NCBI RefSeq assembly: GCF_004337985.1
Contig: NC_043742.1
Coordinates: 4,515,259-4,579,258 of the forward strand
Length of the DNA stretch: 64,000 nt
Reading direction: 5' to 3'
Origin: Pyricularia pennisetigena
Taxonomy: Eukaryota; Ascomycota; Sordariomycetes; Magnaporthales; Pyriculariaceae
Shown: one piece after another, positions 9,552 to 21,845 of the stretch
Layout: each line of letters starts with the position of its first letter
How positions within the stretch are numbered: the stretch's first letter is position 1
Notes under the pieces: model-generated
Told to the model about the DNA's origin: nothing
Seen by the model: only the letters and a program-made list of their open reading frames with translations
The model's database searches: none
Translations under genes and position numbers: made by a program

Positions 9552-12500
9552 GTTCGTTCCTGGCCGCCAAGGCGCAACGGTGGCGCAAGGTCGAAGTTGA
9601 TTGTCGACAGAGGAGCGGGAAACGTGCAGCAAAAACGGACCCCAAGAAGGTCCCGAATGGCGTGGTGGGTGCTGTAATATTTATATACCACTGGGATATG
9701 CGGGCAAGCGGGCTGACAGGTGCGGGGACGGCCCAGTTTGGGAGGGTGGGAGATTGGGTCGCTCCACGGTGAGTGTGCCGAGCTTTTGCGATGCTACGTG
9801 GTGAACCGGAATGTCAGGGGCCGCTTCCAGGGCCAGGGTGATAAGGAAACAAAAAAAGAGTCGAGCCAAGCCCGTATCCAAGTGTGCAGGACAGGAGAAC
9901 TCAATAATGTAACCGGTACAAAAGAAGGCGATCGATCGGCTTGGATACGATGTGGTGATGATTGATATCTTCCTTGTCCAATGGATGAACTGAGTTTGGG
10001 GTCTGAGCTTTTGTAGCTTGTTTCCGTGCAAGTATACCCACGAGGGGATTAGGGGAACCAAAGTATAGATAGAGATGTTGTAACCACGGTCGAAGAAAAT
10101 GCTGTCGAAGATGGTAGGAAGAAGCCAGGCCTAGAACCAGCCAAAGGCTGTCTTCGGTCGACTTGGATTGGATGGTGTACCGATTGGCAAGGGATGGTGA
10201 TTGAATCCCCGAGCTGTGCAGATAATTCTTGATAGATTGCCTAGGTGGTATTGCGGGCGAGGCAAAGATGCTGAATAGGAAGGAGACCCGCCTTATGGTT
10301 GGGTCCTTTCGGGGAAGGGGGGATATGCCGTATGCCGATGGAATGCGGTAATGGTCATCACACAACCCGTACTGTAGATTGAGGGCTAACAACCGTGGCC
10401 CGATGTTGCAGAGAGCAAAATCGAGATGGATTCAATTGTCTGTCCAAAGACAGTTTAAACGAGGGCGGTAGGATGAACATAAATACAAAAAACCCCCCGC
10501 CTCTACTACATATTTGGAGCAATTCCAGCTGGCCCCGAGCAGTGGAGCTGCACCCTTCTCCCAAACAAATCATGGTGGTTTCACTTGCCTGTCTGCTTGC
10601 ATGACTGCTACGATAAAAAAACAATCATTCGCTACTCAAAGGGCCGACGAAAAGATAGCACCGCTGATAGCATCCATCATCACAACATCTGTGCTTGCTG
10701 GGTTTGTTGTTGGTTGGCTGGGATCATCATAGTCGTTGTGTCGTGCCCCTGCTTACCCTGGACAGGCTGCGTCAATTCAGCCCAGGGTTCCTAGCTCTTT
10801 ATTCTGAGTCTAAGTCCAGAATAGACTAGCGGCCGCCACTGAGATCAATTAACCACGCAAACCAAGGCAGGAAGGACATGGGGAGTTTGGACGAAAAAGT
10901 TCAATCCCGATTTGCGACAGTAGAAGTGCTTCTACTCATAGTATTCTGTGTTCCATTGTTTTGTTTACATTGGTGCCAAGGAATTCAATTTGTCTGACCA
11001 CGCCTTCAATCATCTGTGGTCGACATTGGCACCTACTTAGGTGGTAGCTAGGGTAGCTCCCGTCTTTTGCGCGACTGCTACAGTAGTGTGGCAATGTAGA
11101 TAAGAAAGGAAAGAAAAGAAGAAAAAAAAAAAATCTACCACCGGCGCTGTCTGTAGCAACTGAGACATGCAGTATAGAATTTAATTCACCAAAGATTGGG
11201 TTGCAGCGGAGCAATGTGGCCGTGCAGGATTGCGCGCCAACACTACAGGGTTCGTCTTCTAATTTTGGGCGGCAATATCCAATAGCCAAGGGCCAGCTGG
11301 ATAGTCGCCGGGTGTTGTCAAGATTGAAGCTGAAAAAAAGGAAGACGCGAATGGAATAGTCGGAATAAACACCAGACGTCTACATGTCAAATGAGTGGCT
11401 AGATAAAGCATACTCCCCTTCCTCTGTTGGCCGAGCTGAAAACCAACTCGGGTTTATATCCAGCAAGCGGCATGCAGACCCAAGTCAACACCGTAAATAA
11501 CATGCAGCAGCTTTCTGCACCCGACTTTCTGCCTCGTTGTCACAGTCGCCGCAGCATGGAAGCAGGGAGGGGACATCTCGTATTGTGTGGGTCTACGAGT
11601 CTACAGCAAAGATCGCTACGACGAGAACGCTACAAACCTAATGTAGGCAGACAGCCTGGCCAATATGTGCATGGGTTACCGGGCCGAGAGCTGTCTCTTT
11701 CCAAGCAGCCGCAATCAGTAGTCTACTATTTCTTGACCCATTCCAGTGCTAGGTGTTGTTTTATTCATTTGTCTGAGCAAGATCCCAATCTCGACACCCA
11801 AATTTTCTTGGAATAAGTTTACTCGAGCCAACCTACCATCGAGTTTGGTAGGGAGCTACCTGATTAAATTTAAAGGTTCTTCTTGGCCGAGCGGACAGAG
11901 TGCCTTACAACTCCTTAGGTAGGCTGTTGGCAAAGTTTCCCGAGATTCGTCGATGGTTATGTTTGTCTGACAGCTTGTCCTACGAGCGAGTCCGTGTATG
12001 CCGTGCAGTCCTTGGCGGGGAGCAAGGGCCAGGATATATTTAGCATTGTTATATTCTGGGAGCGGTGTAGCGTATCCCAGCATCTTTGTGACGACGACTA
12101 GTCTCTTTCGCGGTCCAGATGGTTTTGAATGATAAGCTCGATAATGCGAATGCAAGATAGCAGTCAGGCAAACTCGGATTGCGGTCTTTCAAGACCCCAA
12201 AAGATCTTTATCAGATGGTCTGTTCCAGCCGTGTAAGGATTTTGTTGGTTAAAATGATCCGACCGATATTTGCGATATCTCATTGTCTCATAGTATAGCA
12301 GTTGGGGAATTTACGCCGTGTAAACGGGAGTCATGACTCTAGATAGATGTAGCTACCTAGTTAGGTCAGCAGTCGAGTCCAACGAGAATGCGTATGAACC
12401 TAGAACAAAATGATATTCTTATGTCTGCTCGTATTGTACTAGTCTTGCTCTTGCTTAGGAACATATTGACGCATCTCATTTTCCAATGAAGAGATGTATA

Positions 12501-13676
12501 TTCGCAGTAATAGGCATGATGTAGAGGAAACGACATTCGGCATCTGGCCAGAGCTTCAGACAGATTGGGCACTTTGAAACAATCATGAAGAGTTTAAAGT
12601 AATAAACGCAAAGAAATATAAGTCCAAAGGTGGGTCGTCACGTGGTATGCTGTCATCTGCAGATTAAGGTGGGTAAAAGTCATGTAGATTTTATCAATCA
12701 ATAAATCAATTGAAAAGTGGTCCCCGGGTTGCGCGAGCGCACAGGCCACTACCAATTGAATTCTTTTGCCTCCAGGGACTGGGCCCTATCCTGTCTGCCC
12801 ATCACACGCGCGCGACTCTCAGTCTGTTACGTGGTAGGGGAGCGGGACTTTGGAGTAGGACCCACTTTTACCACAGAACTACCATCCCGCCCGCGGCCCA
12901 AGCCTGCAGCAGCCTATCGCGAGACTTTGACACTCCAGAGTCTTCACCGGCCGGACCCCAGAATCGAATCCTGCACCCAACCCGACCGGTCGAGCTGGAT
13001 GAACAAGCATTTTTGACTATCGCATCCAACCGCCGCGCAAATCAGTGTTACTATACGCGCCATTACGGATTACTGTCGGCCTGTCTCGATGACTTCTTCG
13101 TGATCGCTGGATTGCTCCTCCCTCCTGCATTTCGCTGATCTGCCAGGCAGGCGACATTGAGAGCGCCCGAGGGAAGAAAAAAAAAAAAAAAAGGTCCGCA
13201 CAGCCGTCCATTTCTTTTGCGAGCAGAAGCGCTCGCTTGACCTTGGGCTCTCCCTCAAACGACGAACAAAGTCACCCCTCGACAAACCTGAGCTTGTCAA
13301 GCCAGTCCGATCGGGCGACCGAGGCGCTCATTGCCCATCAAACTTCGATCTAGTGCGAGACACACGCGTCTGTTCCAAGGCTTGAATGAATTAATTTGAA
13401 CAAATATTCTATACTCTCATCATTACCACGCGAAGGACTCCAAGGCAGTTTTGCGTCGATTCAGTCGCTCCCACCGAGGACGAATTTTACCGGCCAGATT
13501 TCGTGTTATTTTGCGCGGCGCGCGCGCCTTGCCGGGCCTCGTGAAAAGTGGCGACATCCTCTTCGCCCGGCCTAGCGAACGGCCAACTGTCTTTACAGCA
13601 ACACCTGGATCTTGCAAACCAGATTGCGCATCATAACGGAGTCGTCGCCCACGGCAGGCGCGCGCCGTTGTTGACA
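9552..13676. other. 4.1-kb region without a supported gene
   Basis: Lies between the divergent starts of the gene at 7889-9551 (-) and PSY2 (+), so both promoters and 5' UTRs are inside. All open frames are short and mutually overlapping, and none shows a family motif on either strand. A 16-base A run lies at 13177-13192. A small multi-exon gene, a non-coding RNA or an unrecognised repeat cannot be excluded. Confidence 0.5.
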
Positions 13677-16600
13677 ATGACACAACCTTTACCTCCACAG
13701 CCGACCGACAAGCGGCGCGTCAAAGTCTATGAGTTGCGCAACAACGAGTGGTATGACCGTGGCACTGGATTCTGCACCGCAGCATATATTCCTGTACGTC
13801 TGATCGCCGGCACCCTGAGAGATCACTCCATACGCGCTGCGTTTCCCGATTGCGCTGCTGCTCAAATCCCCATTACCCGCTGTGCAAGGTTGTCTCGCAT
13901 ACGTTGGCTAACAAGTGTTCGGCTTTCCTGTCATAGATATCCGATTCCCCCGACGAAGATACCCCGAGGGAACCTAGAGTCATTGTCGAGTCAGAGGATC
14001 ACCCTGACCGGGTGCTGCTAGATGTTCGAATATGCAAAGAGGACGGTTTCCAGCAGCAGCAAGGCATGTACTTTGTCTAATTATCCCACTACAGCAAGTG
14101 ATTTACTGACTGGTACGCTCCGAATAGACACACTCCTAGTATGGACGGAACCAACCAATGGTGTGGATATGGCTCTGAGTTTTCAGGAAGCCGAGGGTTG
14201 TAGACTGATATGGTGCGGTTCCGTCCCATAATCCCAGAGGCAGCGCAGGGAGAAGCTCAAAAAGGTTCTCATGTCTTCAGCAGAATTTATCACTGATACA
14301 GCACCGGGATCGTTTAGGAAGTTTGTGAGCGGGGTTCAATCGTCTTTTCGTGGACAAATGGCACACGGTAAGCTTGGCATGGCGGCGTCAAACCACGAAA
14401 GGAAATGATGCTAAAGTAATGAACCTGCCGCCCATCATGCAGATGACAGCCTTTCAGATGACCTCGCACTCGATACCGGGCCTTCACTGCCCCCGCCAGA
14501 GCTGGCGTCTTTACCGGAGCTTGAACACAGTATGCGGATGATGGCAAGCAGTAATACGGGCCGGGAGGCGCTCACCAAATGCATCATGAGTGAGGACTAC
14601 ATTGGCCGACTAATACCACTCGTGGAAATGGCGGAGGACCTTGAAAGCTTAGACGACCTCCACCGCCTCTGCAACATCATGAAGACGATACTGCTGCTTA
14701 ATGACAGTGGTATAATCGAGCATGCTGTCTCGGACGAGTGCATAGAAGGGGTGGTCGGTGCGCTGGAATACGATCCCGACTTTCCTAGCCACAAAGCAAA
14801 CCACCGACAATGGCTCAAGCATCGTAGCCGGTATATTGAGGTTGTCAAGCTGCAAGACCCGGCCATATCAAGAAAAGTCCACCAGACCCACCGATTACAA
14901 TACCTGAAGGATGTGGTGCTGGCCCGGATTTTGGACGACCCGACGTTCTCTGTACTCAACTCGCTGATATTCTTCAACCAGGTTGACATTGTCAACCATC
15001 TCGGTCAAGACCCCGAGCTTTTGATGGAGCTGTTTGGCAAATTCACGGACGCGAGCGTGGAACCTATTCGCCAAAAGGAGGCTCTCCAGTACATACAACA
15101 GTGCTGCGCCATCGCCAAGAACCTACAGCCGCCGATTCGCCAAGTGTTGTATAATAGTTTTCTCACGCACGGTCTCCTGCATGTCATCAACTTTGGACTG
15201 AGGCAACCAGATGTTACCGCCCGAGTCGGTGCTACCGACATTCTGGTTTCAATGATTGACCACGATCCCCAGATGGTGCGGCAGACAATTTATCGCCAGA
15301 TCCGCGAGAATCAGCCGCCGCTTACAGACGCCCTCATCGATCTGCTGCTGGCCGAGGTGGATTTGGGGATCAAATCACAGATCTCGGATGCTCTCAAGGT
15401 GCTTCTCGACCCCAACCCCCCTCCAATGCCACCAGACGCCAGCAAACCGAATGGTGAACCACTGCCTAGACGACCCCAGGGACCAGACCCTGAGCAGGAT
15501 GGCTTCCTGCAGCATTTTTACGACCACTCTGCAGCCAGGTTATTCAGGCCACTCCTCGAGCTTGAGGGGAAAACGGTTCTCAAGTTCTCCGTGGCAGATG
15601 ATGGCGTTTTTAACTACCTGAACGATATCCTCTGCTTTTACATACGCCAGCACATGCACCGCTGTAAGCTCTTTATATTGCAGAACAACATTTCGCAGCG
15701 CTTCTTGCAACTACTTGCATGCGACCAGAAGCATGTGCAGCTTGGTAAGTGAAGTGACCTCTGGCAATGATAACAAACGGACCAAGCACCACAGTAAGCG
15801 CTAACAGGGTCTCCAGTTGCCATAAGATTCTTTCGTCAGCTGATCGCGCTGAAGGATGAATTTTGGATTCGTCAGATTGCCGAAAAGCAGGTTCTTGGCC
15901 CGATCCTGGACGTCCTGATAGGAGTTCTTCCCAGAGACAATCTGTTAGGATCTGCCTGTTTAGATGTCTTTGCATTCATACACCAGGAGTCGATCAAGGA
16001 CTTGGCCAGGCACCTTGTGGAGACGCACCGAGAGAAGGTGCAGTTTCTCACATGTTTGTCGTTGTTTAGGGATATACTTGACATGTACGATAAGCCTCAG
16101 GGCAACTACCCTGCTACTATAGATGGCTACTTTTACGATTCGGAGGAGAGTGTGTTGGTTCCCCGGCCAAACCCGGCCAACACAAGGGGCATGATGGAGC
16201 ACTTGGCTGTGGACCCGGACGAGGAGGCGTTTTGGAACGGATCAGACGAAGAAGAGGAGCTGCAGACACGAGCCGGCCCACCTCTTCAGGCATCAGGAAA
16301 TGGTGCCGTTGGTCCCAAGCCGCTGGTTGACTATGCTTCTGATGACGACGGGGACGAGAACGGAGACACGGAGGCGAAACCGACGCCCTCGGTCGAGGTT
16401 GATGAATCCAAAGCGGTCGTTTCGGAAGACGACGGCGAGGGTCCTGTTTGGACACCGACCAGCGGCGTCGGACCACCGCCCGAACGTCTTTCAGAAAAAC
16501 GCCGACGTGAAGAGGACGAGGAGGACGAGATTGATAAGCTCATGCAGACGAACAAGCGGCGGAACAGCAGTTCGGCGACCATGAAACCGGCCACTGGCCT

Positions 16601-16745
16601 GGCAGCTGGGCCTATCCGCCGCAGCAGGAGTCTCACTGGGCGCGATTCACCCTCCAACGGGAACAAGAAAATCGCCATCAGTATCTCCCCGGCGCTGAAA
16701 CTCGCCACTACTGGACAGTCTGGTTCTGAAGACGGAAGCGAATAA
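13677..16745 (+). CDS. PSY2: PSY2/SMEK-type regulatory subunit of protein phosphatase 4
   Basis: Six exons: 13677-13793, 13937-14063, 14128-14212, 14318-14367, 14443-15744 and 15817-16745, giving 869 residues. Every junction keeps frame. The second intron (14064-14127) uses a GC donor; its CTGAC branch is at about 14106. The N-terminus (VKVYELRNNEWYDRGTGFC ... WTEPTNGVDMALSFQEAEGC) is the EVH1/PH-like domain. The large exon holds the SMEK/DUF625 domain (DLESLDDLHRLCNIMKT, GALEYDPDFPSHKANHRQW, RLQYLKDVVLARILDDPTF) and armadillo-like helices. The tail is acidic and then Lys/Arg-rich, with a possible nuclear signal. In yeast Psy2 targets the Pph3 catalytic subunit to substrates such as gamma-H2A and Rad53 after DNA damage. 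Confidence 0.95.
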
Positions 16746-18102
16746 AAATGGAAGAGTTTCTCCCGTTCCTCATTTGAAGCGATTGCACGTCTATACGAAA
16801 TGATATCCTGTGACCGCTCTACGAAGAAACATCAAGAGGCAACGAAAATATGTATGTCTCGACCAGTGTTTCTGAAAGCATTTTCTTCTTTCTTTCCTTT
16901 TTTTCTATGTCATTATGACAATATAGCGTTGGCCTCTGTCTTATTCTGTATTCAACATCGCTTGACCTTGAATCACTTGTTTTTTGAAACTTGCGGAAAA
17001 AAAGGAAACCGGCGGGGACATCAGGGCGCAAAAAGGGGGGGGGGGGGGGGGGTCGGTGGGATCGGTTTTTGATCACCAGGAAACGGGGAGGTGACAAGGC
17101 GCTTTTGTGGCAGGAGACCAGCCATGTATGCGGCGGTCGTCAATGTATCCCAATTGAGATCTAGGTCCATGGTGAAGCATGCCATTTGCGATTTGCCCCC
17201 ATGGAGAATGTTGAAACTACGTGGTGCCCACCGTCCCATCCTTTTCCGTCAGCCTCTGGGCAAGTGGGCAGTGTTGATAAGTTGGTGCATGCTTATATCC
17301 AAGACAGAATGACGAATCCGTGTGCAATATTTCAACAATCCCAACAACACCAAGACAATATAAGAAGAAAAGTCATCGTAAAATCGTGACTAATTGATTA
17401 AAATCTCTAGGCTCTAGGTTCAAGGTATGAGATACGTCATCCCGCTGCCCCCTCGAACGTAGAATCTTTGTTTTGCAGCTCTATATACATTGTGAACCAG
17501 ACGATTGCGCGAGAGGAGGAGACGTATACAAGAAAAAAAAGAGAAAAAAAACAGAAAAAAAAAAAGAATAAAATCAAGTCTGAAAGAATTCAAGTTATTA
17601 CCGCCCAAAAATAGGTGGCGAACATATAAGCCAACGCTAGCAACTCCGTTCAAAAGCGCCTCAGTTACCGTCTTTAAATAGTGTCGGTTTTATCAAACGA
17701 GAGATTCGGGTCTAGTTTGGCGCAGTCGAGAGGATGTAGTGATGGTGGGGGGACTGGCCTTCCCGTGATGCTTTGCAGCTCTAGCTTGGTTTAAGCTCTT
17801 GGTGGCACCCGAGGCCAGATAGGATAAGGTTGTAGAAAGAAATGGCAGAAGGGGTATTATAAATTTAGGGAAGAAGGCCATATAATCATGCTGGCCCAGA
17901 CGCACTTCTCAGCTGAAGGAGATTTCTGGGGATTCCCCTCCTTTTGGCGTTTCATCTCTTTCTCTCGTTAGTCCTTTTTCGTGACCGAGTATCCCTTTGA
18001 GATAAAATAAAACATAAAAAATAAAAAAAAATCCCCCTCCCCAGGCCGAAATCAACAGGTGTGACCGAGAAGGGGAAGAGCGCGTAAAAGCCAACCAACC
18101 GC
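16746..18102. other. Intergenic region between convergent gene ends
   Basis: Between the stops of PSY2 (+) and ERG1 (-). Contains a G homopolymer near 17036-17052 and several A-rich blocks at about 17530-17570 and 18007-18030. No gene is supported. Confidence 0.55.
17036..17052. repeat. Poly(G) homopolymer, about 17 bases
   Basis: Pure G tract, the only long G/C homopolymer in the window, about 290 bases past the PSY2 stop. Such tracts are prone to sequencing length error. Confidence 0.85.
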
Positions 18103-19710
18103 CTATGCGGCCTCCGCCCACATGACAGGCAGAAATACGACACAGGCTTTCCACAAAATCATGACACATTCAACCAGCACCATGGGCAGTTTCCACAAAC
18201 CCATCGGCGAACCGATCGAGTCGGAAAGATGTAGCCAAAGCGCGACAAAGGCAACGCTGAAGAAGTGATAGGCGAGCGTGGTAGGGCTCTCGAGAAGACC
18301 TGCTAACATGGCACAAGGCTCATCGGTGATGCCACGTTGGAAGTATTCAAAGCAGCCACGCCTGAGGGCATCGAGGCGCCAGTCGCTCGCGGCAAAGAGG
18401 CTGTAGAGCGCCTGTGCGAGTACATTGACGATCGATGTTAAGCGCTTGCGACGCCAGTGAAACGTTTTCATGGCGGCGCGGACGGCAGCTGTGTCGGATA
18501 GGCTAGGGACGACATCCGGATCTAGCAATTCTGCAACGAGGAGTGCATCGTTGAATGCAACCGTCATGCCGCCTCCTGTCAGGGGATGCCGCATGTTCAT
18601 GGCGTCACCGAGGATTAGGACGCCCTCGTGCTGCGTCTGAGGTGTAGGGGGTAGCCAGCTGTTTGGCATACTCCTTGGGATCTTGCCATCCGAGAGGGCT
18701 TTCAAGGCAGAAGGGCGGACAGACTCTGGCAGCGACGGGATCACGACCTTGTGGAGGTAGCCGCGCACGCCCCCGTTTGCCGGCGAGGCGGCGGGAAGGT
18801 TCTCGGGAACGTCGATGAGGGCACGGGTCTCGTGCGTGCCAATCTGGTACAGTAGCGCCAGATGCTTCTCCCCGATCACAACATGCCCGTAACCGTACGG
18901 CGGCAATGGGCAGTCAATCAACTCTAGGGCGTAAAACTTGGATCGGACGACGGGTGCGCGTGAGATGTACTGCTTGCGAAACTTGGACGCATAGCCGTCC
19001 GCGATGATGGTCAACTGGCCAAAGAAGCAGTCTGCGTGCTTCTTTCCCGTCTCCTTGTCCGTCGTCCGCGCCTCCACGCCGAGGACCTGGGGAGTATGAG
19101 TTCCCCGGATCGTCGCTGTCACCTCCGTCTCCACCACTGTGATATTCTTGTGCGCAATGCACGATTTTCTCAGGTTCGTTATCAGTCTTCCGTGATGAAA
19201 GGAGCGACCCTCGGGCTTCGTCGCCATCGGCTCGATCTTTTTGTAGTCGCCGTTGTACATGTGGCCGTTGCCATTGGCGTGGCCGTTAGCATGTCCGTTG
19301 ACATGGCCGTTCGCGTGACCGTTGACGTGGTCATCGGTGGGGAGCTGCTTCTTGTTCATGTCGGTCAAGATGCAACCTTCGTCATCCATGTACGGGTACG
19401 GAATGGCGACCTCATCGCCCTTATGCATGACGTGGTAGCCGTAACAAGGTTGTGCATCGATGCCCTCGAGGCAGTGGCCGAGGCCCAGCTTCTTGAGCGA
19501 GGCGACGCCGCCGGGCTGTAGCAGCTCGCCGACAATGCGGTCTGGCTCATGCATCCATCTCTCAAGCAGCAGAACGCTCCTGCCCTGGTTTGCTAGCGCG
19601 TATGCGATGGCGCATCCGAAGACGCCAGCTCCGACGACTACTACATCGGCCTCGTGATATTTGGACCTGCGATCCACCTGGGCATCCTGCGTTTCGACCA
19701 TGGTCGTCAT
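18103..19710 (-). CDS. ERG1: Squalene epoxidase (squalene monooxygenase)
   Basis: Single exon, 535 residues. Converts squalene to 2,3-oxidosqualene with FAD, O2 and NADPH-reductase in the ER or lipid-droplet membrane; target of allylamines such as terbinafine. Rossmann FAD motif GAGVFG at residues 27-32, with LLLERW after it and GELLQPGG at 61-68. The second FAD motif is LGDAMNMRHPLTGGG at 368-382. The block ALYSLFAASDW ... RRGCFEYFQRG (about 434-460) is typical, and a hydrophobic C-terminal anchor covers about 483-530. An Asn-Gly-His repeat at residues 128-150 is inserted after the QLPTDD segment. The first ATG at 19708-19710 is used; a second Met three residues on is equally possible. Confidence 0.95.
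   Translation of the reverse strand: MTTMVETQDAQVDRRSKYHEADVVVVGAGVFGCAIAYALANQGRSVLLLERWMHEPDRIVGELLQPGGVASLKKLGLGHCLEGIDAQPCYGYHVMHKGDEVAIPYPYMDDEGCILTDMNKKQLPTDDHVNGHANGHVNGHANGHANGNGHMYNGDYKKIEPMATKPEGRSFHHGRLITNLRKSCIAHKNITVVETEVTATIRGTHTPQVLGVEARTTDKETGKKHADCFFGQLTIIADGYASKFRKQYISRAPVVRSKFYALELIDCPLPPYGYGHVVIGEKHLALLYQIGTHETRALIDVPENLPAASPANGGVRGYLHKVVIPSLPESVRPSALKALSDGKIPRSMPNSWLPPTPQTQHEGVLILGDAMNMRHPLTGGGMTVAFNDALLVAELLDPDVVPSLSDTAAVRAAMKTFHWRRKRLTSIVNVLAQALYSLFAASDWRLDALRRGCFEYFQRGITDEPCAMLAGLLESPTTLAYHFFSVAFVALWLHLSDSIGSPMGLWKLPMVLVECVMILWKACVVFLPVMWAEAA
19261..19329 (-). repeat. Coding minisatellite, NGHA/NGHV units in ERG1
   Basis: Degenerate 12-bp units encode about five tandem copies of a four-residue Asn-Gly-His-(Ala/Val) motif, ending in NGNGH. 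The 12-bp unit keeps the frame at any copy number. The codons vary between units (GGC CAC versus GGT CAC and so on), so this is not a fresh slippage product. Confidence 0.9.
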
Positions 19711-21845
19711 GGGTGGCGGCGTTGAGGCCCGGACCAGCGCGTTGAGATGGGGAAAGGGGAGGGGGGAGAACGGTCGCGTTGAGCCCGAGAGGAGCGTTCG
19801 TCGTCTGGCGTTCGTTTGTCGAGATCAAGCCGGTGTGTGGCTTTGGAATTTTGATATTAATAACAGTAGAGTGGGGTTTTAGTTTGGCTTCTAGGTATCT
19901 TGTGGCCAGCCAGGTGCAGGATGGGACAGAGAGACGGTTGCTTTTTGTCTCCAAGCTGCTCGCAAAAAAAAAAAAGTTCGTACCAGTTGAATCGTACACA
20001 CGCGCGGGCGGGGCGTCGATTAAAGAAAGGGGCAGCAACAAATTGGGGACAAGGGAGCACTGTCGAATGGGGAACGCAAAGCAATGGATCCCCCTCTTAA
20101 TCGAACGAGGGCGGGACGACAAGAAATTTGCGTGGTAGAATAATAATAACAACAATAAAATAATAATAAGGAAAAACAAAAAACTGTCGATTAAGTCACT
20201 GGATGCAGAATCGTAAGCTACAGGGGGAAAAAAGCGAATGAACGGACGTAAGCAGCATCTGCAGTGCTTAAGTATGCATTATAACCCCATTGGCGAACCG
20301 GAGAAGTCGAGTAGGCAAGGATCGGACTGGCTCTCACTCTCACTCTCCTGCAGCCTGACGAGCGCGCAGGGGACAGCCAACAATCGGTAGCGAAATACAC
20401 AAAGGGACAAACGTGAGGTGAGGGAAACAACGTGAATCTTGCCTTGTTTCGACTTTTCGATGGGCCGAAAAGTCGATTGCAAGGGAAATCGTGCCACTTC
20501 GGCGGACCCTGCCAGGTTACTCTGGCCAATCATTGCTCTCCGCTGGAGTGGTCTTGAACGATGGCCAAAATTGGGTTCTGATTGCCAATCAACGGCATCA
20601 TCACATGTGTCGTCCCATTCTTTCTGGCAACCACACCATGGATGCGAATTACAGAGCGAGCAAAGGGAACAACGGCAGATAATAACGCGCACGCACCGTT
20701 TTTGTCGATTCTCTGTACATATCTCGGTAGGCAGGTACGAAGTCTTTATCGTATGAGCTTCCGGGTTTTTCTTCCGTGCTATCCCTTGTCCAGCCTTGAT
20801 TGGGGCCCAGACCAACGCACGATTTTGCTGCTGCCCCACCTCCCCTAAAAGAAACACACATCCAGATTGGGCAGTTGGACACTGGTAATTGCGCGGTACC
20901 CCACTGGCAGGGCGAATTAAGCCGTGCTTTTAGTCCACAGTAAGCCTTCGAAGTAGGCCGAAAAAAGAGACAAACCAAAACGGACGTCAGGGGGGGACAG
21001 AGACACTCGGCCAAGGAATAATGGACAAGGAAGAGGCTAGTTTGGAATAGAGAGTATCCATCCTCTCGCTCGATTTCGCTCGATTGTTTATAGAATTTTT
21101 CCTTTCTCGAGTCATTTATATCTACCTCCACTTCCCTGCATCCATCACATGCGTTGTCTTCTTCCCACGCAAATTGGACTAAATCTGATTCTGATTAGAC
21201 TGCTATTATATCACTCCAAGTTGAACACAGAGTAATTACAACTTCTTTTGAAACATCCTCGCCCTGTCCGGATGTCGTCCCGCTGCTCGCCCAAGTCTAC
21301 AACTGTTGACGTCTGTTCTCAAGTGACCACGCACGAGGCACGAGCCGATCAACCCACTCACCCGTTGATATCTTGACGTTTGAGCGAGTTTTGAGTAGTA
21401 TAAGGGAAAGTCCCATAGGAAATTAACAACCCAATCATTCATCCTGGACAGAAGTACTGTCTACCCGCTCTGTCGGATTCCAAGTTTTATTGTTTAATTT
21501 AAGACGACAAGAATCTATTGCAGTAGATCAGTGTTTCGTTTGCTGCACCTCTCGGTCCGGAACTAATAGGGTCAGTCCTGCATACATGCAAACATTGCCA
21601 GGCGTTGGTGCGGTGCTGTGCGGTACTGTGCGGTCCCGCGCGGTCCCGCACTTTTCCAGGGTGAAATCGAAGAAATGTGGACGATCGACAATTTCGTAGA
21701 TGTAGTACATATGTCATCCTACATATTTGCATATTGTTTAATTACATCAAATGTACAGCCTGACCACTCGACGCGTCGACCCTTTATCATTGCGTCAGCT
21801 ACTCCCTAGTTTCAGCTCCTTCACCCTTGATCCTGATCTAACTTA
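19711..21845. other. Intergenic region upstream of ERG1
   Basis: Holds the ERG1 promoter side and the 3' flank of the PPR-like gene (both genes are on the minus strand). Features seen are AAT-type microsatellite sequence near 20139-20170 and a 10-bp tandem repeat at 21609-21648. No gene is supported. A longer ERG1 5' UTR, perhaps with an intron, would fit the space. Confidence 0.5.
21609..21648. repeat. Four tandem 10-bp units, TGCGGTNCYG
   Basis: Units are tgcggtgctg, tgcggtactg, tgcggtcccg and cgcggtcccg, back to back. They lie about 240 bases past the stop of the PPR-like gene in an otherwise featureless stretch. Confidence 0.85.

Noticed and set aside
12940..13000. tRNA T-arm-like sequence (AATCGAATCCTGC)
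   Set aside because: No matching acceptor stem, anticodon arm or A/B box pair around it.
20585..20645. Possible sterol regulatory element (ATCACATGTG and ACCACACC) upstream of ERG1
   Set aside because: Matches the fungal SREBP site only in part and lies about 880 bp from the start codon; could be chance.
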